63,833 bases of DNA. Source: Streptococcus parasanguinis (GTDB lineage: Bacteria; Bacillota; Bacilli; Lactobacillales; Streptococcaceae). The DNA is taken from contig NZ_JUPI01000131.1 of assembly GCF_001074805.1 (NCBI RefSeq), positions 1-63,833 on the forward strand, given 5' to 3'. The position numbers were made by a program, and so were the translations under genes. The notes under the pieces are model-generated. The model saw nothing but the letters and a program-made list of their open reading frames with translations. It ran no database searches and was not told the origin of the DNA. Shown here piece by piece: positions 47,147 through 56,728 of the stretch. Each line of letters opens with the position of its first letter. Position 1 is the stretch's first letter.

Positions 47147-49221
47147 TATTTTGTTGATTCAGTTTCGTGGAGAAGGAGCCAACTATGGGCAGGAATAGAA
47201 AGTTCCTTTCCTTTAGGAATAGGCGCTTGGAGGTTGGCATGAGGATAGGCAAATAACAGCTGGCTATCGCTCGGATGTTGATAGGTCTTTTCTTGATCAC
47301 CGATATTGACGAGAATCGTTATTTTTTCACGATCTTTCTCAATCGTGTAGATCAAATGATGATCAGACAACCATTTGACATCACAGTAGTCGCGAATCTC
47401 TTGCCCTTTTTTCAAACGAAGGAGTGGCTGTGATTTCCGATAAGCAATCAATTCTTCAAGAAAAGCAATTTCTTCTTGGCATTTTGAAAGGGATGTCCAG
47501 TCCAATTGGTTGAGACTATCTGGCAAGTTATAGGTGTTGTCTTCGAGCCCTTTTGTGCGGTAAAATTCTTGACCAGCATGGATAAAAGGTACACCTTGGG
47601 ATAATAATACCAAATGAAGAGCGAGACGTGAGAGAGCTTTTCGCTCCTCTAGACGAATCTCTTCTTTTTCAAGTTGGAAATAATCAAAAACAGTTGCATT
47701 GTCATGGCATTCGACGTACTGAATGGCTTGTTGAGGTTGGATGAAATGAGCAGGTCCTACTTTCCCGACATTTGCTGTTAGGATATTAGAAAAATCATTG
47801 GCTGGATGTTGACTATCACGACGGTGATCGGCTAAGAGTGTTCTCTTGACCGTATCCCGGAAATTATCACTGAAAAAGCCAAAATCTGGTAATCGTTTTG
47901 AGTTGTACTGGTGAGCGAGCTGGTCTTCAGAGAGGCCTGTATCCATCTTCCACCCTTCGCCATAGAGATAGACTTTAGGATAGATTTCACGGAGCTCCTC
48001 TGCAATCTCTGTCATGGTTTGAATGTCTAAGATTCCCATCAAGTCAAAGCGAAAACCATCAAAGCCGTAGAGGGAAACCCATTGCTTGAGGGATTGCTTG
48101 ATATAGTGTCTTACCATGGAACGTTCACTTGCGACATCATTCCCACAGAAGGTTCCATTGGTCCGCTCTCCTTCTGCATTATAGCGGTAGAAATAACCGG
48201 GTACGATTTGTTCAAATGCATACTCATCGGCCTGGTAGACGTGATTGTAGACCACATCCATGATAACACTAAGATTAGATTGGTGATAGGTTGCAATAGC
48301 ATCTTGGAGTTCCCAAATCCGTGCATAAGGATCGTTGGGGTCACTGGCATAACTACCTTCTGGAACATTGTATTGGACAGGATCATAACCCCAGTTGTAG
48401 GCTTTCCATTGATTCTCTTCATCAACACTACCGAAATCATAGACAGGAAGTAACTGTACATGGGTAATGCCAAGTTTTTGAAGGTAATCAAATCCAAGGA
48501 TCTGACCATTGAGTTGAGGCGATTCTGTCAACCCTTTAAACTTACCAGGGTGTTTAAAGCCGGCCTCTTTTTGGACAGAGAAGTCCCGAACGCTCATCTC
48601 GTAGATGATTGCTTCTGTCGGGTCTAATTGACGAGCAGCACGTGTGATAGGACGTGTAATCTTCTTCCGGTCGATGACCAAGCTGTCTCCAGAGTTGGCC
48701 AAAGAGGATAGAGCATAGGGATCGTGAATCCGACGTTCTAGGCCATTGACACGAAATTCATAGTGGTAGGCAGCTCCTTCCCAATCCCCTTTGAGCAAGA
48801 GTTTCCAGACACCGTTTTCTGTACGTGTCATCGGATAGATCTGATCTTCGATATGGAGACTCACATCTTGCGAAATCGGTGCCCAGAATTTAAATTGCGT
48901 CTGATTTGGTGTGTAAAAACTTCCTAAATCTTCTCCACTATAGGTGAAGGTTTGATCGAAAATGGGTTTGCGAACGATGTTTCGATAGTGGAGTATAGAA
49001 GAATTTCCAGTAGCATCGTAGATGGTGTACTCTTCTCCGAGTTCAAGTGGAATAGGGCTTAAGAAATAGTCTCCTGTGTCAGTCGCTGCACTTGACGTTT
49101 TGACAGGGATTAAGGCAAGATAACCTTGGTTCGTTTTCAAATAAAAAGGAAGGATATGCTCCTCTCCCTTTTGGATACGAATGAGGTCTTGGTCATCTAA
49201 ATAAGCAGTAAATGTAGACAT
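47146..49221 (-). CDS. pulA: Type I pullulanase, intracellular
   Basis: 691 residues, no signal peptide. Hydrolyses alpha-1,6 branches of imported maltodextrins. N-terminal CBM48-like domain (about 100-170), the type I motif YNWGYDP, then GH13 regions VMDVVYNHV, GFRFDLMG with the nucleophile Asp, YLYGEGW with the acid Glu, and VECHDNATVFD. Last gene of the leftward mal run, 8 bases after malR. Unlike the large surface pullulanases of streptococci it lacks an LPxTG anchor. Confidence 0.94.
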   Translation of the reverse strand: MSTFTAYLDDQDLIRIQKGEEHILPFYLKTNQGYLALIPVKTSSAATDTGDYFLSPIPLELGEEYTIYDATGNSSILHYRNIVRKPIFDQTFTYSGEDLGSFYTPNQTQFKFWAPISQDVSLHIEDQIYPMTRTENGVWKLLLKGDWEGAAYHYEFRVNGLERRIHDPYALSSLANSGDSLVIDRKKITRPITRAARQLDPTEAIIYEMSVRDFSVQKEAGFKHPGKFKGLTESPQLNGQILGFDYLQKLGITHVQLLPVYDFGSVDEENQWKAYNWGYDPVQYNVPEGSYASDPNDPYARIWELQDAIATYHQSNLSVIMDVVYNHVYQADEYAFEQIVPGYFYRYNAEGERTNGTFCGNDVASERSMVRHYIKQSLKQWVSLYGFDGFRFDLMGILDIQTMTEIAEELREIYPKVYLYGEGWKMDTGLSEDQLAHQYNSKRLPDFGFFSDNFRDTVKRTLLADHRRDSQHPANDFSNILTANVGKVGPAHFIQPQQAIQYVECHDNATVFDYFQLEKEEIRLEERKALSRLALHLVLLSQGVPFIHAGQEFYRTKGLEDNTYNLPDSLNQLDWTSLSKCQEEIAFLEELIAYRKSQPLLRLKKGQEIRDYCDVKWLSDHHLIYTIEKDREKITILVNIGDQEKTYQHPSDSQLLFAYPHANLQAPIPKGKELSIPAHSWLLLHETESTK

Positions 49222-49229
49222 AAAGACTC

Positions 49230-50213
49230 CTAGAGTTTCGTAATGGTATGGTCAATCAATTGACGGTAGCAGACGGTTTTTCCTTCTTTGTGATCCTTGA
49301 TAATTTGTAGAATTGTCCGAACAGACTCACGTCCGAGTTCCACTGCATTGATGTCAATATAGGCTTCAATATCGAGTCGTGGCTTAATCGAATCAAAGGA
49401 AATAATCGGGATTGTCAGCTGGTGTTCTAATAGGTATTGGCGCACCCCTTCAGCAACGAGAATATCGGTTGTCATGATGGCATCTAACTCTGCTAGGGGA
49501 AGGCTCTCCATCATTTGATAAGAATTGTCTTCCAACATAAAACCAAATGAGAAATGAACCAGTTTTTCATCGAGAGGAATCCCTGCTTTTTGGAGGGCTT
49601 CTTTATAACCTTCGTAGCGGTCTTGAGATACGAACAGTTCTTTGTTTCCCCCGATAAAAGCAATTTTTCGGTAGTTTTGTTGAATGAAATAATCCGTCGC
49701 ATCAAATGCAGCCTTGATATTATCATTATCCACTAGCGATACAAAAGGTGAAGCTGCCTTTCCGAGAATGAGGAAGGGGAACTTGTCTTTGATCGCAAAT
49801 TCAACGAGGGGATCATTCGGGTTGGAATAAAGGAAAATCAAACCATCTACACGATTTCCGTAGATGAGTTGTTTGAGGTTGTCGAGCCGCCGTTCTTCAT
49901 TTTGCCCCGTACAGATTTGGATGGCATAATCATTGTCTGACGCGATCTGGGTAATCCCTCTTAAAACAGTTGGGAAGAAAGGATTCTGGTAGAAGACGTC
50001 ACTGTCGATTGGTAGGACCAAAGCAATGACTTGACTAGATTGGCTGACAAGGCTGCGAGCATTAAGATTGGGATGGTAGTCCAATTCGACCATGGCCTCA
50101 CGGACACGTTTTTTTGTTTCATCACTAATCGTGGATTTGTTTTGGATGACGCGCGTGACAGTTGAAGGCGCGACGCCAGCGAGTTTCGCCACATCTTTGA
50201 TGGTAACACGCAT
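49230..50213 (-). CDS. malR: LacI-family maltose/maltodextrin repressor
   Basis: 327 residues. N-terminal LacI helix-turn-helix (VTIKDVAKLAGVAPSTVTRV, 3-22), hinge helix around HPNLNARSLVSQSS, and a sugar-binding core. It probably binds the two identical operators between malX and malQ and is released by maltodextrin. It lies inside the leftward operon, between malA and pulA. Confidence 0.93.
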   Translation of the reverse strand: MRVTIKDVAKLAGVAPSTVTRVIQNKSTISDETKKRVREAMVELDYHPNLNARSLVSQSSQVIALVLPIDSDVFYQNPFFPTVLRGITQIASDNDYAIQICTGQNEERRLDNLKQLIYGNRVDGLIFLYSNPNDPLVEFAIKDKFPFLILGKAASPFVSLVDNDNIKAAFDATDYFIQQNYRKIAFIGGNKELFVSQDRYEGYKEALQKAGIPLDEKLVHFSFGFMLEDNSYQMMESLPLAELDAIMTTDILVAEGVRQYLLEHQLTIPIISFDSIKPRLDIEAYIDINAVELGRESVRTILQIIKDHKEGKTVCYRQLIDHTITKL

Positions 50214-50224
50214 GAGAAAACCTC

Positions 50225-51037
50225 CTAGCGGTGATAGTCTGGATCACGGAAGTGGGTCTTATAAAATACCATAGCAAGATAGAGTACAAATAAGACATTT
50301 TGGATCATGATCGTCGTAGTAAATACTTGATGGAATAGTAAACTGATGAAGACACTCAGTAAAATAGGGAGTCCCAAGCAATTCAGAATACAATTGAAAC
50401 ATTCCTTGAAAGTTTGTAGTGAAAAGAGTCGAGATTTTCGTGTCAAGTAGAGGAAGAAAGATGCCCCTAGGATGAGAATCAAATAATTGACTGTCGATAA
50501 GAAGCCAGAGAAAATCACGAGAAAGAGACTGACAGGGAGTCGATTGTCGCGAAACCAATCGCTAGAGATAGCTTGAGTGAAGCTTTTTTTATCCCGAAGG
50601 CTCTCTTGATTAATAGCCTGGTATGAGACTGTAGCGAGTTCTTTATTCTCTTTTGAGATAATCAATTGTTTGCGATCAAAATGGAGTGTTAACTCCTTGC
50701 CTTCACTAGCCTTTGCCTCTTGGCCTAAGATAACCTGTCCTTTTGAAGTCTTGTGTACAGGGTTAGTCCCTGTATAGGTGAGCTCTTGGTCTTTGATCAC
50801 GACGTGTTCTTGGATATCTTTCATAACGTCTGTTGATAAAGGATCAAACACATCGCTGACAAAGGTTGTCAAAGGATAGGTTTTGAGTTGAGCATTTTGC
50901 AGAGCCACAGGTAATAGTGTGATAGAGATTAGAAAGAAAGAAGTAAAAATCATTTGGAACCAGCTCAGTTTTTTGCGGTTTGCAAAAGAAGAGCGGAAAT
51001 TGAAGATACTTGCGAAATAATTAAAAGGATAGGGCAT
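50225..51037 (-). CDS. malA: DUF1189-family membrane protein MalA
   Basis: 270 residues. Four to five helices: one near 25-45 and a cluster from about 165 to 265, with an extracellular segment (about 50-160) between. It matches MalA/DUF1189, conserved beside malR in streptococcal maltodextrin clusters. Its role in maltodextrin use is unknown. Confidence 0.88.
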   Translation of the reverse strand: MPYPFNYFASIFNFRSSFANRKKLSWFQMIFTSFFLISITLLPVALQNAQLKTYPLTTFVSDVFDPLSTDVMKDIQEHVVIKDQELTYTGTNPVHKTSKGQVILGQEAKASEGKELTLHFDRKQLIISKENKELATVSYQAINQESLRDKKSFTQAISSDWFRDNRLPVSLFLVIFSGFLSTVNYLILILGASFFLYLTRKSRLFSLQTFKECFNCILNCLGLPILLSVFISLLFHQVFTTTIMIQNVLFVLYLAMVFYKTHFRDPDYHR

Positions 51038-51070
51038 AAGATGACCTTTCTAAACATAAGAGTATCAGAA

Positions 51071-51143
51071 ATGCAAAGAGAAATCTCTTTGCATTGATTT
51101 TATTCTTAACGAAGGGTAGTAAAGCATCCACCATACTACCCTT
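51071..51143 (-). terminator. Two hairpins between malG and malA
   Basis: ATGCAAAGAGA/TCTCTTTGCAT (51071-51081, 51084-51094) and AAGGGTAGTA/TACTACCCTT (51112-51121, 51134-51143). Neither has a full T run leftward, so they probably give partial termination or protect the upstream message from decay. Confidence 0.55.
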
Positions 51144-51181
51144 AACTTAAAAATAAAATGTGCTTGAAATAAGATTCTATT

Positions 51182-52024
51182 TTATCCTTTATCTCCACCA
51201 GCTGTCAAGCCTGAAACAAAGTTCTTTTGTAGGAAGAAGAATAAGATACAGATTGGAACCGCGATCAAAATAGCACCGGCTGCAAAGAAGGCGATTTTTT
51301 GATTTTTTTGGTCACTGATAAAGGTTTGAAGACCAACGGCTACCGTATAGTTCACTTCGTCACGAAGCAAGAATTTAGACAAGATATAGTCTCCGAAAGG
51401 CCCCATGAAAGCCCAAAGTGCTTGAACGGCAATCATTGGACGAACAAGAGGAAGGACGATTTGCCAGAAGCGACGGAAGTGTCCAGCTCCATCCAATTTC
51501 GCAGATTCATCGAGAGAAATTGGAACAGTATCGAAGTATCCCTTCATCAACCAGGCATTCATTGGAATACCACCACCAACATAAAGGAAGATCAAGAACC
51601 AAGGTTGGTTCAAGGCATTCAGCATCAAAGCCATAACGAAGAAGGCTGTGAGGGCTGCCATGGTTGGGACCATTTGAATAATCAAGAAGAAGACCAAACT
51701 TTGTTTACGCGCCAAGAAATTGTAACGGCTGTATGCGTAACCTGCGAAGGTAACGATACTTGTTTGTACAATCATGGTGATAATGGCGATAACCAAGGTG
51801 TTCATATACCAAGTGCCATAATGAGTTTCAGAGAAAAGTTTTGAGAAGTTATCAAAACTAAGATTGCCACTAAAATCAAGTGTAAAGGCACTGACATTCC
51901 CTGATTTGAAGGCTGATAGAACCGTAATCAACAATGGATAAATGATAACGATTGAAAGAACCACCATGTACAGGTAAGTCAAGAAATGATTGAGGCGGCG
52001 TTTAAATTGAACTGAATTTTTCAT
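51182..52024 (-). CDS. malG: Maltodextrin ABC transporter permease MalG
   Basis: 280 residues from ATG 52024, with GGAGG inside the malF end; longer in-frame starts overlap malF. Six helices; the EAA loop is [21 protein letters not shown] (about 188-208), the ATPase contact. Ends AGGDKG. With MalF it forms the channel; the ATPase (MsmK-type) is not encoded here. Confidence 0.95.
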   Translation of the reverse strand: MKNSVQFKRRLNHFLTYLYMVVLSIVIIYPLLITVLSAFKSGNVSAFTLDFSGNLSFDNFSKLFSETHYGTWYMNTLVIAIITMIVQTSIVTFAGYAYSRYNFLARKQSLVFFLIIQMVPTMAALTAFFVMALMLNALNQPWFLIFLYVGGGIPMNAWLMKGYFDTVPISLDESAKLDGAGHFRRFWQIVLPLVRPMIAVQALWAFMGPFGDYILSKFLLRDEVNYTVAVGLQTFISDQKNQKIAFFAAGAILIAVPICILFFFLQKNFVSGLTAGGDKG

Positions 52025-52025
52025 T

Positions 52026-53321
52026 TTATACATCCTCCATATCAAATGCATGTAGTTTCTTGAAGGCAATCATAGAGATTGAGATCACAATCACAGAGAT
52101 AATCAAGGTTACCGCTGCGGCCATTGAATATTGAGGAGAAGAATTGGTTGTCAACTTGTAGATCCATGAGATCAAGATATCTGTAGATCCGGCGTTTCCT
52201 CCGACAGAACCAGGTCCCCCATCGTTAAACAAGTAAATGATGGAGAAGTTATTAAAGTTGAAAGTATATTGACTGATCAAAGTTGGAGCTGCAACAGCCA
52301 TAATCATTGGGAAAGTGATGCTGCGGAATTTTTGCCAACCGTTGGCACCATCAATATAAGCAGCTTCGTAAAGATCGTTTGGAATAGATTGAAGAATCCC
52401 TAAAGTCAAGACGTAAATGTAAGGGAAGCCGAGCCAACCTTGCATCATAATCAAAGCAATTTTTGTCCAAGTAGGATCTGTTTTCCAAGGAATCAAAATG
52501 CCATCTAAGAATGGGAAGATCTTCGCAAACAATGGGATAACTTGTGCATTGATGGCACCGACACTATCGTTAAACATATTTGAGAAAGTTAAGATAGTGA
52601 TGAAGGCTGGAACAGCCCATGGGAGCAAGAAGATAACCCCAAAGATTCGTTTTCCTTTTACGAATGGTTGGTTTGCAACAATAGCGGTCAAGATACCGAG
52701 TACGATTTGAAGAGTAGAAGCTGCGAGTGCCCAAATCAAGGTCCAGCCAAGAACAGATGTAAAGGCTGAGCGGAAGGTGCTCAAGGTCCACATATTAGTG
52801 AAGTTTTGGAACCCGATCCAATCAAGCAAGGTTGTTGGAGCGGTATGTTTGAAGTCGTAGTTGGTAAAGGCGATCATCAAAGTTACTAAAACTGGGAAGA
52901 TAATCGCAAATGTCATAGCAATGTATGAAGGAATGATCAATAAATATGGGAAGCCATTTTCATAGATGGCTTGAACCATTTCTTTTCCAGTTTTTGGAAC
53001 AGCAATGCCATTGTTGATACGTTTTGCAACGGTTCCAGCATCCTTAATATTTAAGGCATAAAATAGGAAGTAAACAATGGTAATGATCAAGTGGAAGGCG
53101 CCACGAATCAAGATAAAGAGAGAATTATCTTGTCCACGGACGGTTCCAAGTGTAACCAATTTCGCTAATTCTCCAGCTCCGATTCCTAGGAAATAGGCGA
53201 GAAAGAGAACAGTTACGGCAAGAAAAATATAGCCTTTGGTTTTTTGTTTGTTATAAATTTGCCCAAGACCCGGGATCAAAGAGAGCCACATAGCCTTTTT
53301 AGGGTTTTGTTCTGTAGTCAT
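52026..53321 (-). CDS. malF: Maltodextrin ABC transporter permease MalF
   Basis: 431 residues with about eight helices. EAA loop [20 protein letters not shown] (about 317-336). An extended N terminus carries extra helices as in other streptococcal MalF (MalC). One base separates its stop from malG. Confidence 0.95.
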   Translation of the reverse strand: MTTEQNPKKAMWLSLIPGLGQIYNKQKTKGYIFLAVTVLFLAYFLGIGAGELAKLVTLGTVRGQDNSLFILIRGAFHLIITIVYFLFYALNIKDAGTVAKRINNGIAVPKTGKEMVQAIYENGFPYLLIIPSYIAMTFAIIFPVLVTLMIAFTNYDFKHTAPTTLLDWIGFQNFTNMWTLSTFRSAFTSVLGWTLIWALAASTLQIVLGILTAIVANQPFVKGKRIFGVIFLLPWAVPAFITILTFSNMFNDSVGAINAQVIPLFAKIFPFLDGILIPWKTDPTWTKIALIMMQGWLGFPYIYVLTLGILQSIPNDLYEAAYIDGANGWQKFRSITFPMIMAVAAPTLISQYTFNFNNFSIIYLFNDGGPGSVGGNAGSTDILISWIYKLTTNSSPQYSMAAAVTLIISVIVISISMIAFKKLHAFDMEDV

Positions 53322-53398
53322 TCAAATCTCCTTATAATGTCCTTGCTAGAGAGCAAGAAGACAAGTCAGACAGTCAGTTGTGCTTGAAAATTGAACAT

Positions 53399-53428
53399 AA
53401 GAGGTTGGGACCTTGTCTCCAACCTCTT
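53399..53428 (-). terminator. Intercistronic hairpin between malX and malF
   Basis: AAGAGGTTGG (53399-53408) pairs perfectly with CCAACCTCTT (53419-53428). The leftward sequence after it lacks a T run. Such hairpins after binding-protein genes usually stabilise the upstream message and limit read-through, giving more MalX than MalF/MalG. Confidence 0.7.
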
Positions 53429-53448
53429 ACTCACACCTAAAAACTGTC

Positions 53449-54705
53449 TTATTTGCTACCGAATTTTTGTTCGATGGTTTCTTTAATCAATTTCACTGCA
53501 TCGTCAGCAGATGCTTTTGCAGATTTTTTACCACTTACAGCATCGAAAAGCATAGTAGCAGCTGGATCCCAAACAGCACTCATTTCTGAGATATTTGGCA
53601 TTGGTTGAGCATTCTTGAATTGATCAACAACGGCAGTTGTCAATTCATCGTTTTTGCTAACCGCATATTTACGAGCTTCGGTGTTGGCAGGAACTTCATT
53701 GGTCTTGTCAAACAAAGCTTTTTGTTGATCAGTACTTGTCAAGAAGTCAATGAATTTTTGAGCGCCATCAAGGTTTTTCGCACCTGCAGGGATAACCCAA
53801 GCTTTACCACCACCAAAGGCAGAGTATTGTTTTCCGTTTGGAAGAGTTGGAATCGTTGCGACACCGTAGTTTACTTTAGCTTCTTTCAATGAAGCAGCTT
53901 TCCAAGGACCATCGATGATAGCAGCTGTTTTACCTTCTTGGAATTGTGTTTGGATGAAGTTAGCAGCACCTTTTGTATCTTGCAAACCTTTTGGCCATTT
54001 AGCATACCAAGTTTTTGCATATTCGATACCATCGATAGAACCTTGGTTGTTCAATCCAATATCTTTAGGATCTGTACCGTCTTTACCAAACACATAACCG
54101 CCGTTACCTGAAAGTAAACCGTAAGTGTAGTAGAAGTTTGTCCAGTCAGCTAAGAAGGCAGTTGTTTTACCAGGTTCGCTAGCGAAGTCGTACTTGCTAT
54201 CTTTTGCAAGATTGTCAAGATCACCAAATGTTTTTGGAGCTTCGCTTAAAAGATCTTTGTTATAGTAGAGAACCAATGTTTCGATGACAGCAGGTGCACC
54301 GTAAACTTTACCACCGTTTGTTACAAGAGCTTCAGTTGTTTTATCTGTATGGCTATCTTTGTTTAATGTCACTTCAGCCAATTGACCATCGCTACCAAGA
54401 CCACCTACACGGTCGTATGGAGCCATCATTACGTCTGGAGCTTTTTTAGATTGGTTATCAAGAGAAAGGTTATCCAATCCACCAAGAGCATCACCAGTCT
54501 TGATGTTAACTTTTACGCCATTTTCTTTTTCAAAAGCTTTTGCAGCTTCTTCAACATAAGATTTGTAGCCTTTGTCTACATAGACGTTGATTTCTTTACT
54601 TGCCTCAGAAGAACCTGATGAGCTATTGCTACAAGCAGCAAGTAAGAAGCCGGCAAAACCAACTGTACCAAGTACAGCAGCACTACGTAAAATTGTACGT
54701 TTCAT
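53449..54705 (-). CDS. malX: Maltose/maltodextrin-binding lipoprotein MalX
   Basis: 418 residues. Lipobox LAAC (Cys 25). Mature family 1 solute-binding protein with AFEKENGVKVNIKTGDALGG, the FAGxxGK-like AFGGGKAWVIPAGA, and GPWKAAS. It captures maltodextrins and presents them to MalF/MalG. AGGAGGAA precedes the ATG. First gene of the leftward operon, with MalR operators upstream. Confidence 0.96.
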   Translation of the reverse strand: MKRTILRSAAVLGTVGFAGFLLAACSNSSSGSSEASKEINVYVDKGYKSYVEEAAKAFEKENGVKVNIKTGDALGGLDNLSLDNQSKKAPDVMMAPYDRVGGLGSDGQLAEVTLNKDSHTDKTTEALVTNGGKVYGAPAVIETLVLYYNKDLLSEAPKTFGDLDNLAKDSKYDFASEPGKTTAFLADWTNFYYTYGLLSGNGGYVFGKDGTDPKDIGLNNQGSIDGIEYAKTWYAKWPKGLQDTKGAANFIQTQFQEGKTAAIIDGPWKAASLKEAKVNYGVATIPTLPNGKQYSAFGGGKAWVIPAGAKNLDGAQKFIDFLTSTDQQKALFDKTNEVPANTEARKYAVSKNDELTTAVVDQFKNAQPMPNISEMSAVWDPAATMLFDAVSGKKSAKASADDAVKLIKETIEQKFGSK

Positions 54706-54782
54706 GATTTATTCCTCCTAAAGAATAAAAAAAGATAATAATTAGAAACCGTTTTAGACAAACGTTTTCCTAAAACGTCTTA

Positions 54783-54811
54783 AGTATATCACAAGGCGAA
54801 AACGTTTGCAA
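54783..54811 (-). promoter_or_regulatory. malX promoter overlapped by a MalR operator
   Basis: On the minus strand TTGCAA (54811-54806) is 17 bases from TATACT (54788-54783) with a TGA extension. The operator GCGAAAACGTTTGC (54796-54809) covers the -35 and spacer. Another cre/MalR-like AAACGTTTTC lies at 54760-54769, downstream of the start. Confidence 0.72.
54796..54809. promoter_or_regulatory. MalR operator, malX side
   Basis: GCGAAAACGTTTGC, LacI-family type with central ACGT. It is the exact reverse complement of the operator at 55000-55013. Confidence 0.78.
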
Positions 54812-54880
54812 GTAGTTTTAAACAATTTTTTTAAAAATATTTTAATTCCGAACTTTCTTCTATAAAATGCATCAAATTTG

Positions 54881-54909
54881 TTGACATTAGCCAAAGGAAA
54901 GAATACACT
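54881..54909 (+). promoter_or_regulatory. Second possible malQ promoter
   Basis: TTGACA (54881-54886) is 17 bases from TACACT (54904-54909). It would give a leader of about 240 bases running through the MalR operator at 55000, so a roadblock rather than direct occlusion would repress it. Confidence 0.45.
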
Positions 54910-54960
54910 AAGGGGGTGAGGACATTCTGAAAAAAGTTAAAAAAGTTTTTAAGAAATCCC

Positions 54961-54989
54961 TTGCAGAAAATAGGGAAAAAGTTTATAAT
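54961..54989 (+). promoter_or_regulatory. malQ promoter
   Basis: TTGCAG (54961-54966) is 17 bases from TATAAT (54984-54989). The MalR operator at 55000 starts 11 bp after the -10, on the transcription start. The malX-malQ gap (54706-55154) holds these divergent promoters and operators; nothing else is seen. Confidence 0.72.
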
Positions 54990-54999
54990 AACATGGTAC

Positions 55000-55013
55000 G
55001 CAAACGTTTTCGC
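55000..55013. promoter_or_regulatory. MalR operator, malQ side
   Basis: GCAAACGTTTTCGC, the exact reverse complement of the malX-side copy, 204 bp away. A partial half-site (GCGTAAAC) follows at 55021. Confidence 0.78.
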
Positions 55014-55154
55014 AAAAATTGCGTAAACTGAGTTGCGCCTGTTCGATTTTTAACAAAGAGTAGAGCCGCTTGAGAGCTGGATACGACTCTGCAACGATAC
55101 CCATACCGTGCACCGAATCGCAGGCTTCAAAGAAATAAAAAAAGGTGGTAACCC

Positions 55155-56684
55155 ATGAAAAAACGTCAAAGTGGTGTTTTGATGCACATTTCTTCCCTTC
55201 CTGGACAATACGGGATCGGATCATTCGGTCAATCAGCATATGATTTTGTTGATTTCCTCGTTCGGACCAAGCAACGTTACTGGCAAATCTTGCCGCTTGG
55301 TACAACTAGTTATGGAGATTCTCCATACCAATCTTTCTCAGCTTTTGCTGGGAACACTCATTTTATTGATTTCGATCTTTTGATTGAACGAGGTTTGTTG
55401 ACAGAAGCAGATCTTAAAGGAGTGGACTTTGGTCAAGATCCTACTCAAGTGGATTATGCAAAGGTTTTCGAACAACGTCGTCCCTTGCTTGAAAAAGCAG
55501 TTGCGAACTTCTTGAAATCAGGTGATCAAAAAGAATTCCAAGCCTTTTGCGAAGCCAATGCTTCTTGGTTGGAACTATTTGCAGAATACATGGCTATCAA
55601 AGAACACTTTGATTTAAAAGCCTGGACAGAATGGCCAGATGCAGCTATTCGTGCACGTGAACCAAAAGCTTTGGCTCAATACCGTGAAGAATTGGCGGAT
55701 CAATTGACTTACCATCGTGTGACTCAATTCTTCTTCTTCCAACAATGGTTGGCCTTGAAAGCTTATGCCAATGACCATCACATTGAAATCGTCGGAGACA
55801 TGCCAATCTATGTAGCGGAAGATTCAAGTGACATGTGGGCGAACCCTCATCTCTTCAAAACAGATAAAAACGGGAAAGCGACTTGCATCGCAGGATGCCC
55901 GCCAGATGAATTCTCAGCAACTGGTCAACTTTGGGGGAACCCAATCTATGACTGGGAAGCAATGGACAAAGATGGCTACCAATGGTGGATTGAACGCTTG
56001 CGTGAAAGCTTCAAGATCTACGACATCGTGCGGATCGACCACTTCCGTGGTTTTGAGTCTTACTGGGAAATCCCTGCTGGATCAGATACAGCAGCACCAG
56101 GTAAATGGGTTAAAGGTCCTGGCTACAAACTCTTTGCAGCTGTGAAGGAAGAGCTCGGTGATTTGAACATCATCGCTGAGGACCTTGGCTTTATGACAGA
56201 TGAAGTCATCGAACTTCGTGAAAGCACTGGCTTCCCAGGAATGAAGATTCTTCAATTTGCCTTCAATCCGGACGATGAAAGTATCGATAGCCCTCACTTG
56301 GCACCAAACAATTCTGTGATGTATACAGGAACACATGATAACAACACAGTTCTTGGATGGTACCGCAATGAAATCGACGATCCAACTCGTGAGTACCTTG
56401 CTCGTTATACTAACCGGAAAGAGTACGAATCTGTACCGCATGCGATGCTTCGTACCGTCTTTGCTTCCGTCAGCTTCATGGCGATTGCTACGATGCAAGA
56501 CTTGCTTGAGTTAGATGGCTCAGCTCGGATGAACTTCCCATCTACTCTCGGTGGTAACTGGTCATGGCGAATGACAGCGGATCAATTGACTCCAGCTGTC
56601 GAGCAAGAATTGCTTGATTTCACTACGATCTATCGTCGTGAAAACAAAGACTTGAAAAAAGAAGTTAAGAAAGCAAAAAAATAA
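55155..56684 (+). CDS. malQ: 4-alpha-glucanotransferase (amylomaltase)
   Basis: 509 residues, GH77. Rearranges maltodextrins and releases glucose. [19 protein letters not shown] at the N terminus; catalytic residues in VRIDHFRGF (nucleophile Asp, about 290-298), NIIAEDLGF (acid Glu, about 338-346) and [13 protein letters not shown]. Cytoplasmic. AAGGTGG precedes the ATG. First gene of the rightward pair. Confidence 0.96.
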   Translation: MKKRQSGVLMHISSLPGQYGIGSFGQSAYDFVDFLVRTKQRYWQILPLGTTSYGDSPYQSFSAFAGNTHFIDFDLLIERGLLTEADLKGVDFGQDPTQVDYAKVFEQRRPLLEKAVANFLKSGDQKEFQAFCEANASWLELFAEYMAIKEHFDLKAWTEWPDAAIRAREPKALAQYREELADQLTYHRVTQFFFFQQWLALKAYANDHHIEIVGDMPIYVAEDSSDMWANPHLFKTDKNGKATCIAGCPPDEFSATGQLWGNPIYDWEAMDKDGYQWWIERLRESFKIYDIVRIDHFRGFESYWEIPAGSDTAAPGKWVKGPGYKLFAAVKEELGDLNIIAEDLGFMTDEVIELRESTGFPGMKILQFAFNPDDESIDSPHLAPNNSVMYTGTHDNNTVLGWYRNEIDDPTREYLARYTNRKEYESVPHAMLRTVFASVSFMAIATMQDLLELDGSARMNFPSTLGGNWSWRMTADQLTPAVEQELLDFTTIYRRENKDLKKEVKKAKK

Positions 56685-56728
56685 TCTTTCCCCCTATTAA
56701 AATTGTTGAAACAAAGGAGACTCCCAAC

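Noticed and set aside
51299..51844. 181-codon open frame antisense to malG
   Set aside because: It lies fully inside malG on the other strand, has no ribosome binding site, and its composition mirrors the malG reading frame.
54937..54953. CiaR box upstream of malQ
   Set aside because: The second half TTTAAG (54948) is good, but the first half at the right spacing is TTAAAA, and no -10 lies at the expected distance.
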